Of a stretch of DNA of 64,000 nt, positions 1 to 10,057 are shown piece after piece. The notes under the pieces were generated by a model, which made no database searches, had not been told where the DNA came from, and was given only the letters and a program-made list of their open reading frames with translations. The DNA lies in assembly GCA_004173235.1 (NCBI GenBank), contig SEAC01000008.1:1-64000 (forward strand). Reading direction: 5' to 3'. Every line of letters begins with the position of its first letter. Positions within the stretch are counted from its first letter, which is position 1. The translations under genes and the position numbers were made by a program. The DNA comes from Chitinophagaceae bacterium. Its GTDB lineage: Bacteria > Bacteroidota > Bacteroidia > Chitinophagales > Chitinophagaceae.

Positions 1-88
1 GGGTACGAGTTTGAAAATCCTCACCCCCTAACCCCCTCTCCCTTTAAGGAGAGGGGGTTAGGGGGTGAGGATTTTCAAACTCGTACCC
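1..88. repeat. Perfect 41-bp inverted repeat at the window edge
   Basis: Positions 1-41 are the exact reverse complement of 48-88, with a six-base loop, CTTTAA. The inner part of each arm (C-rich left, G-rich right) belongs to a repeat family also seen in degenerate form at 3207-3240. The outer 18 bases of the right arm are the 3' end of purD, so the mirror image extends past the repeat into unique coding sequence. The purD stop codon lies in the loop. The structure could act as a terminator, or it could be a fold-back at a contig end. Confidence 0.9.
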
Positions 89-1357
89 TATATCCCTCCT
101 ATAATACATCCCCTCAAACCCAATCCCCTCCATCCGCTCCCTCGCCTTCTCCACCGCTGCACCCATCGTCTCCCCCAGCGCTGTCACGCACAACACGCGG
201 CCACCCGCCGTCACCGTCTGCCCCTCCATTTCAACTGTTCCTGCCTGAAAGAGCAGACTATCCGCTCCCGTAGTGGGTGTCATTTGCAACCCACTGATCG
301 CAAAACCTTTCGCATAATCACCGGGGTAGCCGCCGCTAACCGCCATGATCGTAGCCGCCGCACGCGGGTCGGAATTTAGGTTGATCTCCGAAAGGCGCCC
401 CTGCGCCGTGGCCAGCAGCGCGGCAGCAAGATCACCCTCGATGCGGGGGAGCACTACCTCCGTTTCGGGGTCGCCGAGGCGGCAATTATATTCGATCACC
501 AGAGGCTTATCGCCCACCTTGATCAATCCGAAAAACACAAATCCCTTGTAATCGAGCGCCTCCGCTTCAAATCCCCGCACAGTAGGTTCAATGATGCGCG
601 TGCGCACCTGCTCCATGAACGCAGCGTCCGCAAAAGGCACCGGCGACACCGCGCCCATGCCACCGGTATTCAAACCCGTATCGCCTTCGCCAATGCGCTT
701 GTAATCTTTCGCTTCCGGCAGCAGCACGTAATCTTTACCATCCGTGAGCACGAACACCGACAGCTCGATGCCATCGAGAAATTCTTCCACCACCACCCGG
801 GCCGACGCGGCGCCGAACTTGCCATCGCCGATCATTGCCCGCAACTCACGCTCCGCCTCCTCATTGCTTTGGCAGATGAGCACGCCTTTGCCGGCCGCCA
901 ACCCGTCGGCTTTGAGCACCACGGGCAGCGCGTGATTGCGCACGTACGCGAGGCCTTCTTCCAGGTTGTCGCGGGTAAATTCACGGTAGCCCGCGGTGGG
1001 AATGTTGTGCCGTTCCATGAACGCCTTCGCATATGCCTTCGATCCCTCCAGCTGTGCCGCTTCCTTTGCCGGGCCGATGATCGGAAGCGCTTGCAGCCCG
1101 GGCACGCCGCGCAGGAAATCCACGAGGCCCTTCACAAGGGGTTCTTCCGGACCGATTACGAGCAGACCTATATTCTTTTCAATGCAGGTTGCACGCACCG
1201 CCTCAAAATCGGTGGCGGCAAAGTCCAGGTTCACGCCGCACTGCGCGGTGCCCGGGTTGCCCGGGGCGATCAGCAATTCTTTGCATAGCGGGCTCTGACG
1301 CAGCTTCCAGGCAAGGGCGTGTTCGCGGCCACCCGATCCGAGGAGAAGGATGTTCAT
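44..1357 (-). CDS. purD: Phosphoribosylamine--glycine ligase (GARS)
   Basis: Second step of de novo purine synthesis: ATP-dependent joining of glycine to phosphoribosylamine, in the cytoplasm. The predicted protein has 437 residues and begins MNILLLGSGGREHALAWKL, the standard PurD N-terminus, so the ATG at 1357 is preferred to the longer frame starting at 1450. Visible signatures are GPEEPLVKGLVD, the ATP-grasp segment VVLKADGLAAGKGV, GLNTGGMGA, and the metal/ATP-site segment EYNCRLGDPETE. The body ends at DIGYEFEN. The last residues (PHPLTPSP) are encoded by the palindrome at the window edge and are not family-conserved, so the true C-terminus may differ. No other purine gene is adjacent, and the POT transporter diverges upstream. 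Confidence 0.95.
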   Translation of the reverse strand: MNILLLGSGGREHALAWKLRQSPLCKELLIAPGNPGTAQCGVNLDFAATDFEAVRATCIEKNIGLLVIGPEEPLVKGLVDFLRGVPGLQALPIIGPAKEAAQLEGSKAYAKAFMERHNIPTAGYREFTRDNLEEGLAYVRNHALPVVLKADGLAAGKGVLICQSNEEAERELRAMIGDGKFGAASARVVVEEFLDGIELSVFVLTDGKDYVLLPEAKDYKRIGEGDTGLNTGGMGAVSPVPFADAAFMEQVRTRIIEPTVRGFEAEALDYKGFVFFGLIKVGDKPLVIEYNCRLGDPETEVVLPRIEGDLAAALLATAQGRLSEINLNSDPRAAATIMAVSGGYPGDYAKGFAISGLQMTPTTGADSLLFQAGTVEMEGQTVTAGGRVLCVTALGETMGAAVEKARERMEGIGFEGMYYRRDIGYEFENPHPLTPSP

Positions 1358-1527
1358 GCAGCGAAGATCGACAGGGCGGAGGCAAAAGCAAAGGCGAAAT
1401 TCATCGGACTTTTGAAACACCATCCACTTAAAGATTCCGTCCTCCCGCACGACCTATCGATTTTTGCCTATTTTAGGCAGTCTAATTCCGAACTTATCAT
1501 CCCTGTAATCACCAATCACTTGTCCGT

Positions 1528-3129
<1,602 letters not shown>

Positions 3130-3159
3130 CCTCTTACAATCCGCGTCGATGCGGATGAT

Positions 3160-3193
3160 AGAAAAGCCCCCACGGTTTCGTCGGGGCTTTTCT
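3160..3193 (+). terminator. Intrinsic terminator after the POT transporter
   Basis: An 11-bp perfect stem, AGAAAAGCCCC with GGGGCTTTTCT, encloses a 12-base loop and lies 30 bases after the transporter stop codon. The A-rich start and T-rich end would allow use from both sides. Confidence 0.75.
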
Positions 3194-3206
3194 GTGGCGT
3201 AAACGT

Positions 3207-3240
3207 TCCCCTCTCCGCGCCGGGGAAGGGTTAGGGAGTA
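3207..3240. repeat. Degenerate copy of the CCCCTCTCC / GGGTTAGGG palindrome
   Basis: CCCCTCTCC is followed after a short G/C-rich spacer by GGGGAAGGGTTAGGG. The word order matches the palindrome at 1-88 with shorter, imperfect arms. It sits just after the terminator and directly before the stop codon of the DUF1501 gene on the other strand. Confidence 0.55.
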
Positions 3241-3242
3241 GG

Positions 3243-4460
3243 TCAGAGGAACGATAGATGCTCGTGTTTTTTTCCAAGAATCGACTGGTCATCCGCGCCA
3301 AGCCACTTATTCAATACGGTCGCATACACCTGCTTGAAGTCTACTTTGTGTTTGAGGTCGCCTTCGTCGAGGTCGGCGAGGTTGGGAAGCTCGTTGAGCA
3401 GGCCCTGCTGCTTCAGACCGCCGCTTAATAGAAACATGCTGTTGGCGGTGCCATGATCGGTGCCTCCCGATGCATTCTGCGCCACGCGGCGGCCAAACTC
3501 TGAAAAGGAAAAAAGCAACACATCGTTCCAGCGTCCACCGGCCTTCAGGTCTTTGATGAAAGCGCCAACGGCATCATTCATCTCTTTAAACAACCGTTGC
3601 TGCTGCGCTTCCTGGTTCACGTGCGTGTCGAAAGAGCCGAGCGAAACGTAATACACTTTGGTGTTGATTTCGGAGTAGATCAGCGATGCGATCGTCTTCA
3701 GGTCTTTACCGAGATTGCTGTTCGGGTATTCGGCACCGGTTGGGTGCAGGCGCGATTGTTTGAAAATGTAATCTGCCGAAGAAAGCGTTCCCGCCATCGT
3801 TTTATAGAGGTAATCAACCGGTTGTTCGTCGTGATAATCGCTGCTGTAGTTTGTTGCCACTTCTTTGAAGAAGCGTTCATTGCTCGTGCCATACAACCGC
3901 TTCGGATCTTTGAGCGCCAGCCCATTGAAGTCTTTTCCTTTCAAAGCGAGGCTAAGCGTATCGTCGATCTCGAGCGCGTGCGTGGGCTGTCCGCAAACGT
4001 GGCCTTGCGCAGAGGGACATTGCGCATCGAGGTAACGCCCCAGCCAGCCCGTGTTCCAATATTCTGTTGCGGCGGAGGCGCTGTGCCAGATGTCCATCGA
4101 GCGGAAGTGCGAACGGTCGGGGTTTGGGTAGCCCACGCTGTTGAGAATGCCCATCGACCCATCGTGCCATGCATCGGCAAGCGCCGTAAGTGCAGGGTGA
4201 AGGCCCGTTTCATCGTTCAAAAGCAAGGCCTTGTTGCGTTCGATACCCAGCTTCGGCCGTGCGCGGTAGTAGATGTCGTTGCGCACCGGCACCACGGTGT
4301 TGAGGCCGTCGTTGCCGCCACTGAGTTGCAGCACCACAACAACCTTGTTGCCCGGAGGCACCAGCCTGGGCGCCTCAAAAGCTTTCAAAAATTTCGGCAG
4401 CAACAGCGAAGCCGTTGCCAGCGATCCGGTTTGAATGAAGGTGCGTCGCTTAATAAGCAT
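3243..4460 (-). CDS. DUF1501 family secreted protein, copy A
   Basis: A 405-residue DUF1501 protein, a family with an alkaline-phosphatase/sulfatase-like fold whose role is unsettled; members are nearly always next to DUF1800 genes. The ATG at 4460 gives MLIKRRTFIQTGSLATASLLLP, a twin-arginine-type signal (KRRTF then a hydrophobic run), so export by Tat is likely. Conserved stretches are LQLSGGNDGLNTVVPVRND, GLHPAL, GYPNPDRSHFRSMDIW, FSEFGRRVAQN and GGTDHG. It is the last of four same-strand genes and follows its DUF1800 partner after a 109-base gap filled by a heptamer palindrome. It is clearly paralogous to copy B at 6066-7262. Confidence 0.9.
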   Translation of the reverse strand: MLIKRRTFIQTGSLATASLLLPKFLKAFEAPRLVPPGNKVVVVLQLSGGNDGLNTVVPVRNDIYYRARPKLGIERNKALLLNDETGLHPALTALADAWHDGSMGILNSVGYPNPDRSHFRSMDIWHSASAATEYWNTGWLGRYLDAQCPSAQGHVCGQPTHALEIDDTLSLALKGKDFNGLALKDPKRLYGTSNERFFKEVATNYSSDYHDEQPVDYLYKTMAGTLSSADYIFKQSRLHPTGAEYPNSNLGKDLKTIASLIYSEINTKVYYVSLGSFDTHVNQEAQQQRLFKEMNDAVGAFIKDLKAGGRWNDVLLFSFSEFGRRVAQNASGGTDHGTANSMFLLSGGLKQQGLLNELPNLADLDEGDLKHKVDFKQVYATVLNKWLGADDQSILGKKHEHLSFL

Positions 4461-4470
4461 GGGTCGTAAA

Positions 4471-4566
4471 GCGTGAGCCGTCAGCCGTGAACCGTGAGCG
4501 ACTGAACGAGGTGAAAGATTGTTGCTGCGTCGTGAACCGCTCACGGCTGACGGTTCACGGCTGACG
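4471..4566. repeat. Inverted heptamer arrays, GTGAGCC family (copy 1)
   Basis: Left arm 4471-4500 is a 7-bp-period array of GTGAGCC, GTCAGCC, GTGAACC and GTGAGCG words. Right arm 4539-4566 holds the same words in reverse complement but in another order. The spacer 4501-4527 is 26/27 identical to the spacer of the copy at 7271-7367. It fills the gap between DUF1800-A and DUF1501-A. Confidence 0.9.
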
Positions 4567-4569
4567 ATT

Positions 4570-6012
4570 TCAGCACATTTGGTACTCCGGCAAACTCATC
4601 ACCTTCAGGGTTGCGCTGCGCACAAAGGCCTCGCGGCTGTCGTCGTCGGCAAAGGACTGCACCAGCGTCGGAGGCACGCGCATCGGGGTCTGCAACAGGT
4701 GCGCGCTGATGCTGGAAAATAATCGCTCTCGGGGCACGGCGGCAAACTGCTTCACATAGCGGTTCCATTCGATCGTTGTATTGATTACACGCACGCCGTT
4801 GCGCATCGCCACTGGTTGCGCCTCCATCTTACCACCCGCTGTATCGTCATCGCTTTTCGGGCGCACGTTGAAGTCGTCCTGCTCGTTGAGCAGCAGCGGT
4901 ATGCGCATTCGCATCATGAGGGTGGAAGAGTCGATCCAGCTGCGGCCGCCAGGCCAGCCTGCTACGTTGGGCGGGTAAAACAATTGTTGCCCCAGCACGC
5001 GTTGCAACAACAGCAAGGCATCTTCGTTCGCGAGCTTCATCGGCAGCATCCGCTGCATTCCTGCAATCAATTCTACCGGCGACTTGATGCGCGTGCCGAT
5101 GTTTTTCGGATCATAAAACCATTCGCTTCCGAAAATATCGTCGAGCAGTTTTTGGATGTTGTAATCGCTCGCAAAGAAGCGCTCGCTCAGCCAGTCTACG
5201 CGCTTCGGATCCACTTCTTCGTTTACAAGAAAGCGATACGTCTTTTGCGTGATGAAGCGCGCCGTCTGCTTTTGCGCCAACAGATGATCCAGCACGTCTT
5301 CGCCGGCGAGGTCGCCCGTTTTGCCGAGCACGGTCTTCGTTCCATTGTCGTGTTGAAATCGGCGGAACTGGAAGTCGCCGCGAAAGCCGGCGCCCCATCC
5401 GGTAAATGCGCGCGCCGCTTCTTTCACATCATTTTCGGTGTAGTGGCCACGGCCCAGCGTGAAAAGTTCCATCAGCTCGCGTGCGAAGTTCTCGTTGGGG
5501 TGATCCTTCCGGTTTTGTTGCGCATTGAGGAAGTTGAGCATGGCCGCCGATTTCGAAACCTCGTGCAGCAGGTTTCTGAACGAACCGAGCGCCCCCTTGC
5601 GCAGCACGTCGAGCAGTTGCTGCTGGTACATCAGGTTGAGGTTGCGCGTGGCAAAATGGCCGTGCCAGAAGAAGGCCATCTTTTCGCGCAGCTGCTGGTC
5701 GCTGTCTACCAGCTGAAAGAGCCAGGTGAGGTTGAGATTGCGTATGCCTGCGCGGCTTTTTTCGCGGAGGAGCCGCTTCGTTTCCTGGTCTTCCGGGCGG
5801 TTCATCTTGCCCGCATCCGATATGCCCGCAAGCAGCCCTTTCAGGCTGTCGTCGATCACGTCGATATAGGCGGGTTCCTTTTGCGAAGCGCGGCGCAGCG
5901 CCGCATACCAGTCGGCCGGTGTGCGGTCGGCGAGTTCACCAATGCTGTCGGCGTGGGGGCCAAAGCCTGCGCGCCACAGCAGGTGCTGGTTCTTGATCTG
6001 GTTGTTGGGCAT
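4570..6012 (-). CDS. DUF1800 family protein, copy A
   Basis: A 480-residue DUF1800 protein (unknown function, typically paired with DUF1501). It starts MPNNQIKNQHLLWRAGFGP, with no classical signal peptide. Family landmarks are HLLWRAGFG near the N-terminus, FFWHGHFATRNLN, NPQQNRKDHPNENFARELMELF-like sequence near residues 160-180 (visible as NAQQNRKDHPNENFARE), FTLGRGHYTENDVKEAARAF, and FYPPNVAGWPGGRSWIDSST. It ends SLPEYQMC, matching the other copy. DUF1501-B lies 53 bases upstream, so the four genes could form one transcript. Confidence 0.9.
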   Translation of the reverse strand: MPNNQIKNQHLLWRAGFGPHADSIGELADRTPADWYAALRRASQKEPAYIDVIDDSLKGLLAGISDAGKMNRPEDQETKRLLREKSRAGIRNLNLTWLFQLVDSDQQLREKMAFFWHGHFATRNLNLMYQQQLLDVLRKGALGSFRNLLHEVSKSAAMLNFLNAQQNRKDHPNENFARELMELFTLGRGHYTENDVKEAARAFTGWGAGFRGDFQFRRFQHDNGTKTVLGKTGDLAGEDVLDHLLAQKQTARFITQKTYRFLVNEEVDPKRVDWLSERFFASDYNIQKLLDDIFGSEWFYDPKNIGTRIKSPVELIAGMQRMLPMKLANEDALLLLQRVLGQQLFYPPNVAGWPGGRSWIDSSTLMMRMRIPLLLNEQDDFNVRPKSDDDTAGGKMEAQPVAMRNGVRVINTTIEWNRYVKQFAAVPRERLFSSISAHLLQTPMRVPPTLVQSFADDDSREAFVRSATLKVMSLPEYQMC

Positions 6013-6065
6013 GGGCTGCTATTGCCAGGGTGTGACCGGTTTGGGGCGTAGTCGTTTAACGCCTG

Positions 6066-7262
6066 CTATATGAAATTCAGTGGTTCGAAGCGCCCCCCGA
6101 GCACGTCGCCCGGGTTGGTGCCCAGCCAGTTTTTAAGCAGCGTTGCATAAACCTGCCGGAAGTCTACCTTATGCTTCAGATCGCCCTGGTCGAGGTCAGT
6201 AAGATCCGCCATCGGGTTGAGCAAGCCATGCTTTTTCAATCCGCCGCCAAAGAAAAACATGTTGTTGGCGCACCCATGGTCGGTGCCCTTGGATGCATTT
6301 TGCACTACGCGGCGTCCGAACTCGGAAAAGGTCACCAGCAGCACATCGTCGTAGCGGTGCGCGGCCTTCAGGTCTTTGATGAAGGCGCCAACGGCGTCGT
6401 TCACTTCCTTGAGCGCCCTCTGCTGGAACAGCTCCTGGTTGATATGGGTGTCGTAACCCGAGTGCGACACATAATACACTTTCGTATCGAGGTCGGCCTT
6501 TATGAGCGAGCTGACGGTGCTGAAAGCCTTGCCCATGGGTGTGTTGGGATAACCGGGCGCTTTGCCGCCGGTGCCTGCTTTTTCGGCAATGCGGTCGGCA
6601 CCTGAAATGGTGGCCGCCATTGTTTTATACAGGTAGTCGGCCTGCTCGTGGTGATGGCTGATGTGTTGTCCCGACGCATCACGGAAGAATTTTTCATTGG
6701 TCAGCCCAAACAGCAGCTTTGGGTTGCGCATGGCCATGCCGTTGATCTGCGTGCCTTTGAGCGCCAGGCTCAGCGTATCGTCTATCTCCAGGGCATGCGA
6801 AGGCTCGGCACAGTCGCGGCACTGGGCGTCGAGGTACCTGCCGATCCAGCCCGAGTTGCGGTACTCGTTGCTGTCGGAGGCGCTTTGCCAGATATCCATT
6901 GAGCGGAAGTGCGAACGATCCGGCTCCGGGTAACCCACGCTGTTGAGGATGCCGAGCGAGCCATCATGCCACGCATCGGCGAAGGAAGTGAGCGCGGGGT
7001 GCAGGCCCACATCATCCTGGAGGGTGAGCGTTTTTTCGCGGGCCAGCGCCAGTGTAGGCCGCGCTTTATAATACAGGTCGTTGCGCACCGGCACTACCGT
7101 ATTGAGTCCATCATTGCCGCCGGTGAGCTGCAGCACCACAAGCACTTTATTGCCGGCGGGCACGCCATGCGGTGCCTCAAAAGCCTTGAGAAACTTCGGC
7201 ACAAGGAGCGAAGCGGTTGCGAGTGCGCTGGTCTGTAAGAAGGTGCGTCGTTGGATGAGCAT
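6066..7262 (-). CDS. DUF1501 family secreted protein, copy B
   Basis: A 398-residue DUF1501 protein starting MLIQRRTFLQTSALATASLL, a Tat-like signal. It shares with copy A the segments FLKAFEAP, LQLTGGNDGLNTVVPVRND, ADAWHDGSLGILNSVGYP, RSHFRSMDIW and FSEFGRRVVQN. The N-terminal thirds look roughly 70 percent identical by eye, so this is an old tandem duplication rather than a recent copy. The DUF1800-B stop lies 108 bases upstream, and the gap carries the same heptamer palindrome as in copy A. Confidence 0.9.
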   Translation of the reverse strand: MLIQRRTFLQTSALATASLLVPKFLKAFEAPHGVPAGNKVLVVLQLTGGNDGLNTVVPVRNDLYYKARPTLALAREKTLTLQDDVGLHPALTSFADAWHDGSLGILNSVGYPEPDRSHFRSMDIWQSASDSNEYRNSGWIGRYLDAQCRDCAEPSHALEIDDTLSLALKGTQINGMAMRNPKLLFGLTNEKFFRDASGQHISHHHEQADYLYKTMAATISGADRIAEKAGTGGKAPGYPNTPMGKAFSTVSSLIKADLDTKVYYVSHSGYDTHINQELFQQRALKEVNDAVGAFIKDLKAAHRYDDVLLVTFSEFGRRVVQNASKGTDHGCANNMFFFGGGLKKHGLLNPMADLTDLDQGDLKHKVDFRQVYATLLKNWLGTNPGDVLGGRFEPLNFI

Positions 7263-7270
7263 AAGCGTGG

Positions 7271-7367
7271 AGCGTGAGCCGTCAGCCGCGAACCGTGAGC
7301 GACTGAACGAGGTTAAAGATTGTTGCTGGTTCGCGAGACGCTCACGGCTGACGGCTCACGGCTGACG
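7271..7367. repeat. Inverted heptamer arrays, GTGAGCC family (copy 2)
   Basis: The left arm begins near 7272 with GTGAGCG, GTGAGCC-type words and runs to about 7300. The right arm 7340-7367 is GCTCACG/GCTGACG words. The spacer from 7302 (ACTGAACGAGGTTAAAGATT and on) nearly matches the spacer at 4501. Confidence 0.88.
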
Positions 7368-7370
7368 ATA

Positions 7371-8816
7371 TCAGCACAACTGGTACTCGGGCAAGCTCAT
7401 GATCTGGAGCGTGGCACTTTTAATGAAGGCCTCGCGCGTATCGTTGTTGGCATAGCTGGCAAGAAGCTGCGCAGGCACCTGCAGCCCGGCCGGAAGCAAT
7501 ATTTCCGCCAACGCCGGCACAAGCGTTTCGCGCTTTACCGATGCCAGATGCCTGATCGCGGTCGTCCAGTCCATACCGGTGTCGATCTTCGTGTCTTTGT
7601 CGAGCTGGCGCACTTTTGCGTTGGAGAAGACGGCGTTCGTTACCGTGCTCTGAGGCTGCGAGTCATTGTCCGGCTTTACCTGAACGCTTAGCGCGTCCTG
7701 CTCGGTAAACAGTTTTGGCAGCCGCATTCGCAGCATCAGCGTGGTGCTGTCGATCCAGCTGCGGCCCCCGGGCCAACCGGCTACATTGGGCGGGAAAAAA
7801 AGCGTTTGTCCCAGCACGCGCTGCAGCTGCAGGTATTGCTCTTCATTCGACAGCGAAAGGCGCAGCGTTCGACGGATGCCGGTGATCAGCTCCACCGGCG
7901 ATTTGATGCGTGCGCCAAAGAGTGCGGGATCATAAAACCAGGGCGCGTTGAAGACGGCGTCCACCAGCGTTCCGATATCATAATTGCTTTTGTAAAACAC
8001 GTCCGCAAGGGCAACTACGCGATTTTCATCTACCGTGTCGTTTACGAGGAACCGATAGAGCTTGCGCGTCACATGCAAAGCCGTGTCTTTTTGCTCCAGC
8101 AGGAAGCCCAGTACCTGGTCGCCGTTCCAGTTGCCGGTGTGGCCGAGCACTGTTTTGCTGCCGTCATCGTGTTCCTTTTCCTTAAAGCGAAACGAGCCGT
8201 CGGTTTCAATGCCCCAGCCGGTAAAGGCGCGGGCGGCTTCCTTAATATCGGTTTCGGTATAGTGCCCGCGGCCCAGCGTAAAGAGTTCCATCACTTCACG
8301 TGCGAAGTTCTCGTTGGGGCGGCCTTTGCGGTTCTGCTGCGCGTTGAGGTACAGCATCATGGCTGCCGACTTTGCTACCTCGCTGAGGAGCGTTCGAAAA
8401 GAGCCCAGCGCGTTGGTGCGGATCACTTGCAGCAGTTCCTGCGTATAATACACGTTGCGGGTATAGGTGCAAAAATGCCCGTGCCAGAAGAGCGATATCT
8501 TTTCGCGCAGCTGTGCTTTCGATTCGGCCATCTCGCGCAGCCAGCGCAGGTTGATGGCGCCGATGGCTACATTCACCCGAAGCATCATCTGCTTGCGCTT
8601 CGGCTCGTCCCATGTTTTTTGAATGGTAGGCGTCCGAAAATATTCCATCAGCTCCGTGTCTACGATGTTGATGTAGGCCGGGGCGGCGGAGCTTTCCTGG
8701 CGGAGGCGCCGGTACCATTCTGTGTTGTTTCTGTCGTCGATCGCCTCCCAGTCTTTGGCCGCAGGGCCAAAGCCGGCGCGCCATAAAAGGTGGAGGTTCT
8801 TTTGAGCTTGCGTCAT
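7371..8816 (-). CDS. DUF1800 family protein, copy B
   Basis: A 481-residue DUF1800 protein, first gene of the four-gene same-strand set. It shares with copy A the segments NLHLLWRAGFGP, ISLFWHGHFCTYTRN, NAQQNRKGRPNENFAREV, ELFTLGRGHYTETDIKEAAR, PNVAGWPGGRSWIDSTTLM and the end MSLPEYQLC. Function is unknown. The constant pairing of DUF1800 with DUF1501 in one direction suggests the products act together, probably at or outside the cytoplasmic membrane given the partner's Tat-type signal. That interpretation is an inference. Confidence 0.9.
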   Translation of the reverse strand: MTQAQKNLHLLWRAGFGPAAKDWEAIDDRNNTEWYRRLRQESSAAPAYINIVDTELMEYFRTPTIQKTWDEPKRKQMMLRVNVAIGAINLRWLREMAESKAQLREKISLFWHGHFCTYTRNVYYTQELLQVIRTNALGSFRTLLSEVAKSAAMMLYLNAQQNRKGRPNENFAREVMELFTLGRGHYTETDIKEAARAFTGWGIETDGSFRFKEKEHDDGSKTVLGHTGNWNGDQVLGFLLEQKDTALHVTRKLYRFLVNDTVDENRVVALADVFYKSNYDIGTLVDAVFNAPWFYDPALFGARIKSPVELITGIRRTLRLSLSNEEQYLQLQRVLGQTLFFPPNVAGWPGGRSWIDSTTLMLRMRLPKLFTEQDALSVQVKPDNDSQPQSTVTNAVFSNAKVRQLDKDTKIDTGMDWTTAIRHLASVKRETLVPALAEILLPAGLQVPAQLLASYANNDTREAFIKSATLQIMSLPEYQLC

Positions 8817-8899
8817 GCGGGGTACTTCGTTTTAAGTAGACGGCGCTCCTGCTTTACGGGTTGCGCCCGGCCCAACGAATGTCTGTAAGTTAACGTTCC

Positions 8900-8907
8900 T
8901 AACTTTA
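8900..8907 (+). promoter_or_regulatory. Possible -7 box (TAACTTTA) of alkB
   Basis: TAACTTTA lies 7 bases before the alkB ATG and resembles the Bacteroidota -7 consensus TAnnTTTG with the last base changed. The same variant precedes recO (19905-19912) and the gene starting at 25417, both on the minus strand. No clear -33 TTG is visible. Confidence 0.3.
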
Positions 8908-8914
8908 GGGTAGT

Positions 8915-10009
8915 ATGTCGTTCCGGGTTTTTAAATATGGCTCGCCGCTGCTCGTTTACTTCGGTGCCCTCCAATCGTTCCTGGGCAGCGGCTTCGTGGT
9001 GGTCATCCCGCTGCTGTATGCCTTTGTGCTGATACCGCTTCTGGAGCTATTCCTCCCGGCCACCGACGGCAATCTGTCGGAAGCAGAGGCGGAACTGGCA
9101 AGGCGGAATCCTGTGTACGACTGGATGCTCTACGCGATCGTGCCGCTGCAGTGGGGCGCGTTGGTCCTCTTTCTCTGGCAGCTGCGCCTCCCCTGGTCCA
9201 CCTGCGACCTGGCAGCAAAGACAGCAGTGATGGGTTTGCTTTGCGGCACCTTCGGCATCAATGTAGGCCACGAGCTGGGGCACCGGGCGAAGCGCACTGA
9301 ACGCTTTTTAGCGAAGCTGCTGCTACTATCGTCGCTCTACATGCATTTTTATATCGAGCACAACCGGGGCCACCACAAGCGCGTGGCCACGCCCGAAGAT
9401 CCGAGCTCGGCGCGCTACGGCGAATGGCTCTACGCATTCTGGATCCGTTCCATCGTGGGGTCTTTTGTCAGCGCAGCGGAGATATCCGCAAAGGAAGTGC
9501 GCAAGCGCGGTCATTCGCCGCTTTCTATTCACAACGAGCTGCTTCGCTTTGTATTGATCGAGGGCGCGCTGCTGGCTGCCGTCTTTCTTATTTTCGGAGC
9601 GAAGGCGCTGCTGCTCTTTGGTGCTGCCGCGCTCATGGGCATCCTGCTGCTGGAAACCGTCAACTATATCGAACACTATGGCTTGCGTCGCCGTCCTGCA
9701 CTCAGTGGCGTCGGGTACGAACGCGCGCAGCCTGCGCACAGCTGGAACTCCAATCACGTCATCGGGCGTGTGATGCTTTTTGAATTGAGCCGCCACAGCG
9801 ACCATCATTACATGGCTTCGCGCAAATACCAGCTGCTGCAGCACCACGAGGGCGCGCCGCAAATGCCAACCGGCTACCCCGGGATGATGCTGCTGGCGCT
9901 GGTGCCGCCGGCCTGGTTTGCAGTGATGAACCCGAGGGCACATGCGGCAGGGGCTTCCACGGTGGTCGCACCTCTGGCTAACGGGCCCCTGGTTGCAGAG
10001 GCAAAATAG
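8915..10009 (+). CDS. alkB: AlkB-type alkane 1-monooxygenase (membrane di-iron)
   Basis: Integral-membrane non-heme di-iron enzyme of 364 residues that would hydroxylate the terminal carbon of alkanes or similar alkyl substrates. Three histidine boxes are complete: HELGHR at residues 119-124, HNRGHH at 149-154, and LSRHSDHH at 291-298. The AlkB signature NYIEHYGL is at 250-257. The C-terminal PQMPTGYPGMMLLALVPPAW and MNPR are typical of AlkB rather than of fatty-acid desaturases. Hydrophobic segments near 12-45, 70-92, 100-118 and 210-248 fit six helices. The enzyme needs rubredoxin and rubredoxin reductase, and neither is encoded nearby. Substrate range is unknown. Confidence 0.88.
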   Translation: MSFRVFKYGSPLLVYFGALQSFLGSGFVVVIPLLYAFVLIPLLELFLPATDGNLSEAEAELARRNPVYDWMLYAIVPLQWGALVLFLWQLRLPWSTCDLAAKTAVMGLLCGTFGINVGHELGHRAKRTERFLAKLLLLSSLYMHFYIEHNRGHHKRVATPEDPSSARYGEWLYAFWIRSIVGSFVSAAEISAKEVRKRGHSPLSIHNELLRFVLIEGALLAAVFLIFGAKALLLFGAAALMGILLLETVNYIEHYGLRRRPALSGVGYERAQPAHSWNSNHVIGRVMLFELSRHSDHHYMASRKYQLLQHHEGAPQMPTGYPGMMLLALVPPAWFAVMNPRAHAAGASTVVAPLANGPLVAEAK

Positions 10010-10010
10010 A

Positions 10011-10038
10011 AAAGGCCGGCGCACAAGCGCCGGCCTTT
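10011..10038. terminator. Bidirectional hairpin between alkB and the barrel gene
   Basis: AAAGGCCGGCGC and GCGCCGGCCTTT form a 12-bp perfect stem around ACAA. It starts two bases after the alkB stop and serves the converging gene on the minus strand as well. Confidence 0.85.
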
Positions 10039-10057
10039 ATCGTAGAAATACAATTGC

